Shown here: one piece after another, positions 57,732 through 64,000 of the stretch | Layout of the letters: every line of letters starts with the position of its first letter | How positions within the stretch are numbered: the first letter of the stretch is position 1 | NCBI RefSeq assembly: GCF_013085465.1 | Contig: NZ_CP049838.1 | Coordinates: 4,836,001 to 4,900,000 of the forward strand | Direction: 5' to 3' | Origin: Streptomyces asoensis | GTDB taxonomy: Bacteria > Actinomycetota > Actinomycetes > Streptomycetales > Streptomycetaceae | DNA: 64,000 bases | Notes under the pieces: generated by a model | What the model saw: only the letters and a program-made list of their open reading frames with translations | The model's database searches: none | Told to the model about the DNA's origin: nothing | Position numbers and translations under genes: made by a program

Positions 57732-57967
57732 GACCGGACCTCACCCCCTCCCTACGGTCCTGTTTCCCCCGGCTGTCTTCGCAGTGGTCACTCCCCCACT
57801 GTGGCACCGACCACCGACACCGCAATGCTGGTGGGCCAAGTGCCGGAACGAGGACCGGAACGCTTGCGCCGCACCCTAGTTGGCACTCCGGCCCACGTCA
57901 GCCGGATAGCTCAGCGCTCACACGATGGAATGGCTTTGGGGAAAGGTGGATGACGGTGGGCAACGAT

Positions 57968-58023
57968 CAGGCCCCGGGTTCCACGGGTCCTCCGTGCGGA
58001 GTTCCGTGGTGGCCCGGGGCCTG
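57968..58023 (-). terminator. Terminator of purD inside a gene-free gap
   Basis: CAGGCCCCGGG pairs with CCCGGGGCCTG; the enclosed region adds CCACGG/CCGTGG, giving an extended hairpin of about 56 nt. It lies 36 nt after the purD stop. The rest of the 57732-58058 gap has no supported gene. Confidence 0.75.
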
Positions 58024-58058
58024 AGAGATCCCTGCTGATGCCTGCGGCAGGCTGGTGC

Positions 58059-59321
58059 CTACGCGTCCGCCGCCGCCTTCGCGGCGATGTCCGTACGGTG
58101 CTGCGAACCGTCGAGCCCGATGCGCTCGACCGCCTTGTAGGCGCGCTCGCGGGCCTCGGTGAGGTCCGTGCCGGTCGCGGTGACGGACAGCACGCGCCCG
58201 CCGGCGCTGACGACCGTGTCGCGGTCGTCACCGTCGTACTTCGTCCCGGCGTGCAGGACGTACGCGTGCGGGGCGTCCTCGGCGGCCACCTCGGCGAGGC
58301 CCGAGATCGGGTCGCCGGTGCGCGGGGTACCGGGGTAGTTGTGCGAGGCGATGACGACGGTGACGGCCGCGTCGTCGCTCCAGCGCAGGGCCGGCAGGTC
58401 GGCGAGGTCGCCGGTGGCGGCCGCCTTCAGGACGCCGGCCAGCGGGGTCTTCAGCCGGGCCAGGACGACCTGCGTCTCGGGGTCGCCGAAGCGGGCGTTG
58501 AACTCGATGACCCGGACACCGCGGCCGGTGATCGCGAGGCCCGCGTAGAGCAGTCCGGAGAAGGGGGTGCCGCGGTGGCGCATCTCGTCGACGGTCGGCT
58601 GGAGAACGGTCTCCAGGACCTCCTCCACCAGCTTCGGGTCGGCCCAGGGCAGCGGTGAGTAGGCACCCATGCCGCCCGTGTTGGGGCCCTCGTCGCCGTC
58701 GAGCGCGCGCTTGAAGTCCTGGGCGGGCTGGAGCGGGACGACGCTCACGCCGTCGGTGATCGCGAAGAGGGAGACCTCCGGGCCGTCGAGGAACTCCTCG
58801 ATGACGACGCGCTCGCATCCGGCCGCGTGCGCCGCGGCGGCCTCCAGGTCGTCGGTGACGACGACGCCCTTGCCGGCGGCCAGACCGTCGTCCTTGACGA
58901 CGTACGGCGCGCCGAAGGCGTCGAGGGCCTCGGCGACCTCTTCGGGGGTGGTGCAGACGTACGAGCGGGCGGTGGGTACGCCGGCCGCGGCCATCACGTC
59001 CTTGGCGAACGCCTTGGAGCCCTCGAGCTGCGCGGCCTCCTTGGAGGGGCCGAACACCGGGATGCCCGCGTCGCGCACGGCGTCGGCGACACCGGCGACC
59101 AGCGGCGCCTCCGGGCCTACGATGACCAGCTCGGCGCCGAGCTCGACGGCCAGCGCGGACACGGCCCCGCCGTCCAGGGCGTCGACCTGGTGCAGCTCGG
59201 CCACCTCGGCGATGCCGGCGTTGCCGGGGGCGCAGTGCAGCGCGGTGACGGCGGGGTCGAGGGACAGTGAGCGGCACAGGGCGTGTTCGCGGGCGCCGCT
59301 GCCGATGACGAGGACGTTCAC
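58059..59321 (-). CDS. purD: Phosphoribosylamine-glycine ligase
   Basis: A 420-residue ATP-grasp enzyme (GAR synthetase), step two of purine synthesis. [16 protein letters not shown] at the N-terminus, [16 protein letters not shown], the ATP-grasp segment [30 protein letters not shown] and the catalytic [17 protein letters not shown] are diagnostic. Length is standard. It is separated from dnaX (upstream, same strand) by 136 bp and closed by a long hairpin. Confidence 0.96.
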   Translation of the reverse strand: MNVLVIGSGAREHALCRSLSLDPAVTALHCAPGNAGIAEVAELHQVDALDGGAVSALAVELGAELVIVGPEAPLVAGVADAVRDAGIPVFGPSKEAAQLEGSKAFAKDVMAAAGVPTARSYVCTTPEEVAEALDAFGAPYVVKDDGLAAGKGVVVTDDLEAAAAHAAGCERVVIEEFLDGPEVSLFAITDGVSVVPLQPAQDFKRALDGDEGPNTGGMGAYSPLPWADPKLVEEVLETVLQPTVDEMRHRGTPFSGLLYAGLAITGRGVRVIEFNARFGDPETQVVLARLKTPLAGVLKAAATGDLADLPALRWSDDAAVTVVIASHNYPGTPRTGDPISGLAEVAAEDAPHAYVLHAGTKYDGDDRDTVVSAGGRVLSVTATGTDLTEARERAYKAVERIGLDGSQHRTDIAAKAAADA

Positions 59322-59457
59322 GGGGGTCAGCCTAACGGGCGGGGGCGGGGGTGTTTTGTGCGGGCTTCCGAAAGCCGGGAGGTGAGGACGTTGTGCGTTC
59401 CTCCAAGCGGCAGGGCGCGGGGGAGGGTCGCTGCCGAGGGAACGTCCGTGTCTCCCC

Positions 59458-61839
59458 CTACTCGTTGGTGAACTCCTCCACCACCGTCGCCCCGAGCTCG
59501 CGCACGATCAGTTCGTAGCCGGAGAGGGCCGACTCGTTGAGGTCGGGGTCGTCGTCCTCGGGGGTGTCGTCCTCGGGGGCCACCGGTTCCGGGGCGGGCG
59601 GACGGGACGGTGCCGGGGCGGGGGCCGCGTGGGCATGGGCCGACGCCGATGTCGACGGCGACGCGTACGGGGCAGGGGCGGCGGGAGCAGCCGGTGCCTG
59701 GGTCGCGGCCGTGCCCGACGGGGCCGTCGAACCGCCGCCACCGCCGTAGCCACCGGGGCTGTTGTGGCCCCCGGGGCTGCCGTAGCCGCCGGGCGCACCG
59801 CCACCGCCACCGCCGCCACCGAAGCCACCGGTCGGCGGGGGCCCCGAGCCGCCGGACGGGTCGACGACCGCGTCGATCTTCCACTGGACGCTGAACTGCT
59901 CGGCCAGCGCCTGCCGCAGCACGTCCTCGCTGCCGCTGCTCGTGAAGTTGTCGCGGGCGCCGGCGCTGGCGAAGCCGAGTTGGAGGGTCGTGCCGTCGAA
60001 GCCCGCCACGTGGGCGTTCTGGCTGAGCAGGATCCAGGTGAAGCGACGGCGGTTCTTGACCGCCTCCAGGATGTTCGGCCAGAGCATGCGGGGGTCGATG
60101 CCGCCGGAGGGGGGCGCGTACGCGCCCGGCGCGGGCGCGGGGGTGGCTGCCGGAGCCAAGGCCGGGGCCGGGGGACCGGCCGCGGCGGCGGGAGTGGAAG
60201 CGGGGGCCGGCGTCGCCGGGGGCCGGCCGCCGCCCGCGGGCGCGGCCGTGGGCCAGCCGCCGGGGCGGCGCCCGCTGCCCGCCGCGGTGGCGGTGGGCCA
60301 GGCACCGGGAGCGGGCTGGGCAGGAGCCTGGGGGCTCGCGGCCGGCACCTCCTCCACCGGCGGGGCGGAGGCCGCGACGGGGGCGGGAGCGGGTGCGGAG
60401 GTGGGGGCCGGGGCGGTCGCGGGCGGGGCGGCCGGAGGCTGGGCAGGCGCAGACGCAGGCGCGGCCGACCGGTCCGGCGCCTGACCCGGACCGGGACCCT
60501 GCCCCGGCCCCGGGCCCCGTACCGCGGCGCGGGCGGCCGCTGCCCCGCCACCGGGCGGGATCGGCGCGCCCCCGGTCATGGGGGCACCGCCGTGCACCTC
60601 AGGCCCGGGCACGTAACCCGTCGTCGGCATCGCGGGCGCTCCGTGCGCCGCCCCCTGCGCACCGCCGCCCGGCGAGAAGTTCACGCCACGCTCGATGCGG
60701 TCGAGGCGGGCCATGACGGAGCGTTCGTCGCCGTAGGCGGCGGGCAGCATCACGCGCGCGCAGATCAGCTCGAGCTGGAGACGGGGTGAGGTGGCGCCCC
60801 GCATCTCGGTGAGCCCTTCGTTGACGAGGTCGGCGGCACGGCTCAGCTCCGCGGCGCCGAAGACGCCTGCCTGGGCCTGCATGCGCTCGATCACGTCGGC
60901 GGGGGCGTCGATGAGCCCCTTGTCGGCCGCGTCCGGGACGGCGGCGAGGATGACGAGGTCCCGGAGCCGCTCCAGCAGGTCGGCGACGAAGCGGCGGGGG
61001 TCGTTGCCCCCCTCGATGATCCGGTCGACCACCTCGAAGGCAGCGGCGCCGTCACCGGTGGCGAAGGCCTCGACGACGGAGTCGAGCAGCGAGCTGTCCG
61101 TGTAACCGAGCAGGGAGGTGGCCATGGCGTACGTCACACCCGCGTCGCTCGCGCCGGCGAGCAGCTGGTCCATGACGGACATGGAGTCACGCACGGAACC
61201 CGCGCCGGAGCGCACGACGAGCGGCAGCACGCCCTCCTCGACGGGGATGGCCTCCTGCCCGCAGACCTCGCCGAGGTAGTCCCGCAGCGTCCCGGGCGGC
61301 ACGAGCCGGAACGGGTAGTGGTGGGTCCGCGACCGGATGGTCCCGATGACCTTCTCCGGCTCGGTGGTCGCGAAGATGAACTTCAGATGCTCCGGCGGTT
61401 CCTCGACGACCTTGAGGAGCGCGTTGAAACCGGCCGGCGTGACCATGTGGGCCTCGTCGATGATGTAGATCTTGTAGCGGCTGCGGGCGGGCCCGAAGAA
61501 AGCCTTCTCCCGCAGGTCACGGGCGTCGTCCACACCACCGTGCGAAGCTGCGTCGATCTCGATGACGTCGATGGACCCCGGGCCGTTCCTGGCGAGGTCC
61601 TTGCACGACTCGCACTCCCCGCACGGGGTCGGTGTGGGCCCCTGCTCGCAGTTCAGGCACCTGGCCAGGATCCGCGCGCTGGTGGTCTTCCCGCACCCAC
61701 GCGGCCCGCTGAACAGGTACGCGTGATTGACCCGGTTGTTCCGCAGCGCCTGCTGCAACGGGCCGGTGACATGCTCCTGCCCGATGACCTCGGCGAACGA
61801 CTCCGGGCGATAGCGGCGGTACAGCGCGAGAGACGACAC
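59458..61839 (-). CDS. dnaX: DNA polymerase III subunits gamma and tau
   Basis: A 793-residue clamp-loader ATPase. [20 protein letters not shown] is the conserved start; the P-loop is [14 protein letters not shown] (about 46-59), the zinc module is [19 protein letters not shown], then IIDEAHMVT and the SRC-like [14 protein letters not shown]. After residue 400 a Pro/Ala/Gly-rich linker runs to about 600; a tau-type domain ([19 protein letters not shown]) and another Gly/Pro region follow, ending with an acidic tail. No frameshift slippery site is evident, so tau may be the only product. GTG start; -10 TATAAC ends 9 nt upstream and there is no Shine-Dalgarno box. ffs lies upstream. Confidence 0.95.
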   Translation of the reverse strand: MSSLALYRRYRPESFAEVIGQEHVTGPLQQALRNNRVNHAYLFSGPRGCGKTTSARILARCLNCEQGPTPTPCGECESCKDLARNGPGSIDVIEIDAASHGGVDDARDLREKAFFGPARSRYKIYIIDEAHMVTPAGFNALLKVVEEPPEHLKFIFATTEPEKVIGTIRSRTHHYPFRLVPPGTLRDYLGEVCGQEAIPVEEGVLPLVVRSGAGSVRDSMSVMDQLLAGASDAGVTYAMATSLLGYTDSSLLDSVVEAFATGDGAAAFEVVDRIIEGGNDPRRFVADLLERLRDLVILAAVPDAADKGLIDAPADVIERMQAQAGVFGAAELSRAADLVNEGLTEMRGATSPRLQLELICARVMLPAAYGDERSVMARLDRIERGVNFSPGGGAQGAAHGAPAMPTTGYVPGPEVHGGAPMTGGAPIPPGGGAAAARAAVRGPGPGQGPGPGQAPDRSAAPASAPAQPPAAPPATAPAPTSAPAPAPVAASAPPVEEVPAASPQAPAQPAPGAWPTATAAGSGRRPGGWPTAAPAGGGRPPATPAPASTPAAAAGPPAPALAPAATPAPAPGAYAPPSGGIDPRMLWPNILEAVKNRRRFTWILLSQNAHVAGFDGTTLQLGFASAGARDNFTSSGSEDVLRQALAEQFSVQWKIDAVVDPSGGSGPPPTGGFGGGGGGGGAPGGYGSPGGHNSPGGYGGGGGSTAPSGTAATQAPAAPAAPAPYASPSTSASAHAHAAPAPAPSRPPAPEPVAPEDDTPEDDDPDLNESALSGYELIVRELGATVVEEFTNE

Positions 61840-61848
61840 GCATACGAG

Positions 61849-61854
61849 GTTATA
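61849..61854 (-). promoter_or_regulatory. -10 element (TATAAC) of leaderless dnaX
   Basis: On the minus strand TATAAC ends 9 nt before the GTG start of dnaX, so the transcript should have little or no leader. Confidence 0.45.
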
Positions 61855-61918
61855 GGCGACCGCTGACATCGGGTCCCACGCGCGGACCCGGCCCCCGGCG
61901 CCCACCGCAAACGCAAGC

Positions 61919-62004
61919 GCCCCCCACGCACCCGCCAGAGCCGACCTACCCTTGCTGCCTTCCGGCCCTGGGGGAGTTCAGTCAGATAGCGCCGCGTGAG
62001 GGGC
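61919..62004 (-). ncRNA. ffs: 4.5S signal recognition particle RNA
   Basis: On the minus strand the SRP tip is present: CCCAGGGCCGGAAGGCAGCA, followed by AGGGTAGGTCGGCTCTGG. The ends GCCCCTCACGC and GCGTGGGGGGC pair to close the hairpin, giving about 86 nt; true ends may extend a few bases. It lacks an Alu domain, as usual for actinomycetes. It lies between dnaX and tRNA-Ser, its conserved location. Confidence 0.9.
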
Positions 62005-62079
62005 TGCGCACAGGCTACAGGATCTGAGCGGGGGGAACGAGTTCGCGAGCACTCCTCAACGTCTTGTATTGTTTGCCGC

Positions 62080-62167
62080 GGAGGATTCGCCTAGTGGCCT
62101 AGGGCGCACGCTTGGAAAGCGTGTTGGGGGCAACCCCTCACGAGTTCGAATCTCGTATCCTCCGCCA
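62080..62167 (+). tRNA. tRNA-Ser (GGA), with encoded CCA
   Basis: A class II tRNA of 88 nt, starting GGAGGATTCGCCTAGTGGCC, anticodon GGA in CACGCTTGGAAAGCGTG, long variable arm TTGGGGGCAACCCCTCA and a templated CCA end, the only encoded CCA among the tRNAs here. It is followed by a strong terminator. Confidence 0.95.
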
Positions 62168-62186
62168 GTGCCTCACCGGGCACGAA

Positions 62187-62224
62187 GTCGAAGGGCCCCA
62201 CCGTTCGCGGTGGGGCCCTTCGAC
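62187..62224 (+). terminator. Terminator of tRNA-Ser
   Basis: GTCGAAGGGCCCCACCG and its complement form a 17-bp perfect stem around a TTCG loop. A nearly identical hairpin occurs at 63392-63457. Confidence 0.88.
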
Positions 62225-62287
62225 GTTGCCCGCCTCGGTTTCCGTCTCGTTCCGCCGATCCGGGGACATCCGGTGCGGCCGCCTGCG

Positions 62288-62605
62288 ATGCTGCGCGTCA
62301 TGCTCATGATCGCCACCACGGCCGCAGCCTCGTCCGACCCGACCGGGGTCCTGGTCCTCCTCGCCGTCCTGGGGGCCGCAGCCGTGTACATCGGAGCGAG
62401 GTGGGCCTTCGATCTGCGCGGTGCCGTGGACGCGACGCTGGCGCGCCGACGGGCCGCGTTGGAGCTGAAGGGACAGCGGACGGGAAATCTGGGCCTCGCC
62501 GACACCGAAAGCCTCAGCCCCGGGTTCTACAGGCTCATCGGCGGCGTCATGGCCGTGGGAGGACTCGCCCTGCTGACACTGAGCCTGATCCTCGCGATCA
62601 ACTGA
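62288..62605 (+). CDS. Small membrane protein of unknown function
   Basis: A 105-residue protein with two hydrophobic segments: ATTAAASSDPTGVLVLLAVLGA (about 8-32, entering YIGARWAF) and FYRLIGGVMAVGGLALLTLS (about 80-101). Between them lies a basic cytoplasmic loop (ATLARRRAALELKGQR). The ATG used begins MLRVMLMIA; a longer frame overlaps the tRNA-Ser gene and is excluded. It follows the tRNA-Ser terminator. Similar two-helix proteins with unknown role are common in Streptomyces; I do not recognise a named family. Confidence 0.65.
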   Translation: MLRVMLMIATTAAASSDPTGVLVLLAVLGAAAVYIGARWAFDLRGAVDATLARRRAALELKGQRTGNLGLADTESLSPGFYRLIGGVMAVGGLALLTLSLILAIN

Positions 62606-62877
62606 GGCAGATCCTCGCGACCGGGCGCGGAGAGCCGGAGCACCGTGCATCCGATGTCACCACGCACCCGATGTCCAGGGCGTGAAGTGGGTTCCGAAGG
62701 TAACGGTCTGTGGTGGGGTTCAGCGGGCGCTTCAGTGGGCTCGCCGACGAAGCCCCAGGTCAGAGGCGCGTGACTGCCCGTGTTCCGGCCGAGGTGATGA
62801 TCGCCGTCCGGGTCTGTGACGAACGGCGGAGAAAGACGGCCGCTACGAGTGGCCCATGCAGGCCCATACTGGAGGCA

Positions 62878-63099
62878 ATGACAAAGCCAACGGCACCGAA
62901 GCGCTACTTGCCCACCAGTCCCTTCAAGGCCCCGGCCGCGCCCTCCCCCAAGCACTTCGAGGTGGGCGACCAGGTCACGCACGACATGTACGGCCTCGGC
63001 CGCGTGATCGGCATCGAAGACGGAATCGCGGCACTCGTGGATTTCGGTTCGGCGCAGATGCGGATCTTGAGTCCCTACACCAAGATGAGCAAGCTGTAG
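62878..63099 (+). CDS. CarD/KOW-like small protein
   Basis: A 73-residue protein. The first 25 residues are Pro/Lys-rich (APKRYLPTSPFKAPAAP). The rest, FEVGDQVTHDMYGLGRVIGI followed by EDGIAALVDFGSAQMRILSP, has the beta-barrel pattern of the RNA-polymerase-interacting domain of CarD/Mfd or a KOW/Tudor fold (GDxVxHxxxGxGxV). GGAGG lies very close to the ATG, so initiation spacing is tight. It could contact RNA polymerase or nucleic acid, but that is inference from the fold pattern. It is followed after 66 bp by the small gene with a non-canonical start. Confidence 0.7.
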   Translation: MTKPTAPKRYLPTSPFKAPAAPSPKHFEVGDQVTHDMYGLGRVIGIEDGIAALVDFGSAQMRILSPYTKMSKL

Positions 63100-63165
63100 G
63101 ACCGCTGTGCCCGGTCACGGCACGCCAGGTCCGTCCACGGCCCTGTAACGAATGGGAGACCTCTC

Positions 63166-63348
63166 ATCGACCCGACCTCGCTGTTCTCCGCTCCGGAAGG
63201 GGCGACTCGCTATGCCACCGCGGCATCGCCGCCTCCGACGACCAACCCCTTCCAGGCCCCGGACTTCGGGGAGGACGAGATCTTCCTGATCGAGGATGCG
63301 CAGGCATCCCTCTCGGGCATGGGTGCGGCTCGACGCCAGGCGAGCTAG
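63166..63348 (+). CDS. Small protein with a non-ATG/GTG (ATC) start, unknown function
   Basis: A 60-codon frame reading (I/M)DPTSLFSAPEGATRYAT, then TTNPFQAPDFGEDEIFLIED and ending GMGAARRQAS. Composition and third-position G+C look truly coding, yet the frame has no ATG, GTG, TTG or CTG before the likely N-terminus: it is open back to the previous gene's stop. An ATC codon lies 7 nt after GGGAG, ideal spacing for initiation at ATC. Alternatives are a sequencing error, a frameshifted start at the ATG of AATGGGAG, or a decayed gene. No domain is recognised. Confidence 0.5.
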   Translation: MDPTSLFSAPEGATRYATAASPPPTTNPFQAPDFGEDEIFLIEDAQASLSGMGAARRQAS

Positions 63349-63391
63349 CTCCGGCCGGTGACAGTGGCCTCGCAGTCGGCCACGCGCCGTC

Positions 63392-63457
63392 CCGGTTCCG
63401 CGCATGCCGAAGGGCCCCACCGTTCGCTGTGGGGCCCTTCGACATGCGCGGAACCGG
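63392..63457. terminator. Very long bidirectional terminator hairpin
   Basis: CCGGTTCCGCGCATG and CATGCGCGGAACCGG enclose CGAAGGGCCCCAC and GTGGGGCCCTTCG around an 8-nt loop, giving a stem of about 28 bp with only one mismatch. It lies between convergent genes, 43 nt after one stop and 4 nt after the other. Its inner half repeats the tRNA-Ser terminator. Confidence 0.88.
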
Positions 63458-63461
63458 CGGG

Positions 63462-64000
63462 TCAGCGAGCCCTCTCGGCGAGCAGCGTCAGCTCGTCGAG
63501 GAACGCCTCCGCCAGCAGGCCGGCGTCCTCGCGGCCCGAGTTGGTGGCGACGCTCAGCGTGTGGCCCTTGGTGCAGCCGCCCAGGGCGAAGGTGGCCGTG
63601 TCGGCCGGGGGCACCATGGGGACGATGGTGAGGTGGCGCAGCGGTCGCCCGGCCAGGGTCTGGCCCCGCTCGCGCAGATGGACGTAGGAGCAGGCTGCCG
63701 GCGCGTACGCGGGCGCGAAGATCTTTCCGCCGGCCAGCGCCAGGGTCGCCCCGGGGACCGCCGCGAGCGTGCCCTCGACCAGCTTCTCGGCGGTGCGCCG
63801 GGGCCGGGTGACGGTGGTCAGCAGGCCGGTGCACGCGCTCAGGCGGGCCGCCGGGTCGGAGAGCGTCACCGGCGCCGGCACCCGGACGTTGGCGAACGCG
63901 TTGCCGAGGAACTCACCGCAGTCGTCGGGCCGTTCGTCGACCGGGACCGACAGCCACACCTGCCGCGCATCCGGATCCCGGTCACCGCCGCCGGAATCCG
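63462..64000 (-). CDS. Condensation/acyltransferase-like protein, N-terminus outside window
   Basis: Partial gene; about 180 C-terminal residues are visible and the frame stays open to the right edge, so an internal GTG at VWLSVPVDERPDDCG is probably not the start. The segment VWLSVPVDERPDDCGEFLGN, the central VEGTLAAVPGATLALAGGKI, and the end FALGGCTKGHTLSVATNSGR resemble the C-terminal half of condensation-domain-like acyltransferases (wax-ester synthase or NRPS condensation superfamily), which have a similar strand order. The HHxxxD motif would lie outside. The assignment is tentative and rests on pattern only. Confidence 0.45.
   Translation of the reverse strand, partial: DSGGGDRDPDARQVWLSVPVDERPDDCGEFLGNAFANVRVPAPVTLSDPAARLSACTGLLTTVTRPRRTAEKLVEGTLAAVPGATLALAGGKIFAPAYAPAACSYVHLRERGQTLAGRPLRHLTIVPMVPPADTATFALGGCTKGHTLSVATNSGREDAGLLAEAFLDELTLLAERAR

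Noticed and set aside
57900..58020. A short ORF (MEWLWGKVDD...) before the purD terminator
   Set aside because: It runs through the terminator hairpin and lacks a ribosome-binding site.

Overview
The window is high-GC DNA (around 70% G+C by eye, strong G/C at third codon positions) from a Streptomyces-type actinomycete. The evidence is a full-length BldC, a valine dehydrogenase of the Streptomyces type, a SARP/AfsR-like regulator, an NsdA-like developmental regulator, an Lsr2-family protein, a GTTTCACGTGAAAC parS site and leaderless promoters. As I recall it, the gene order (trmB, DEAD helicase, hrpA, bldC, vdh, purM, purF, purLQS, lsr2, ABC/two-component module, purC, purD, dnaX, ffs, tRNA-Ser) is that of the conserved core of the Streptomyces chromosome, a few hundred kb from oriC. 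It is not an arm or a mobile island. No insertion sequence, prophage, CRISPR array or rRNA operon is visible.

Layout. 0-5.6 kb: a partial SARP regulator and an asparagine-synthetase-like protein with a degenerate active site, divergent from an NsdA-like regulator. 5.6-11.9 kb: lhgO, trmB, a PrsW-type membrane protease, an aldo/keto reductase, and an M23 peptidase under a c-di-AMP (ydaO) riboswitch. 12.1-16.8 kb: tRNA-fMet, a RibD-like fusion with its domains in reversed order, a MarR regulator and ribA, tied together by three matching 18-bp palindromes; then a DeoR / deoxyribosyltransferase-like / NUDIX operon. 16.8-24.9 kb: an opine-type dehydrogenase homologue, a hemolysin III protein, a 27-codon ORF before a GvpU-like gene, tRNA-Lys, an amino-acid permease and a secreted FG-GAP protein. 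24.9-35 kb: an RG-rich DEAD-box helicase, a lipoprotein, a minimal zincin, a metallophosphoesterase, tRNA-Glu/Asp/Phe with a parS site between Asp and Phe, hrpA, and a second tRNA-Asp followed by a tRNA-Asp remnant. 35-48 kb: bldC, vdh, DUF3073, purM, purF, purL-purQ-purS and an Lsr2-family gene. 48-54.8 kb: three tRNA-Gly genes (two identical copies flanking an ABC transporter plus DesK/DesR-like two-component system), purC and a dimethylformamidase-like protein. 55-64 kb: a degenerate M48-like repeat protein, purD, dnaX, ffs, tRNA-Ser and three or four small genes.

The genes fall into functional sets. Six purine-pathway steps are present (purD, purL/Q/S, purM, purF, purC) in separate transcription units. 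RibA shares its regulator's operator with a second riboflavin-type enzyme. The likeliest place for an undescribed system is the MarR-RibA-RibD-like regulon at 12.3-14.8 kb with its nucleotide-handling neighbours. Next are the 27-codon ORF/GvpU-like pair and a conserved-looking small gene near 63.2 kb that has no ATG or GTG start. Function calls come from recognising families by eye; no database search was possible.
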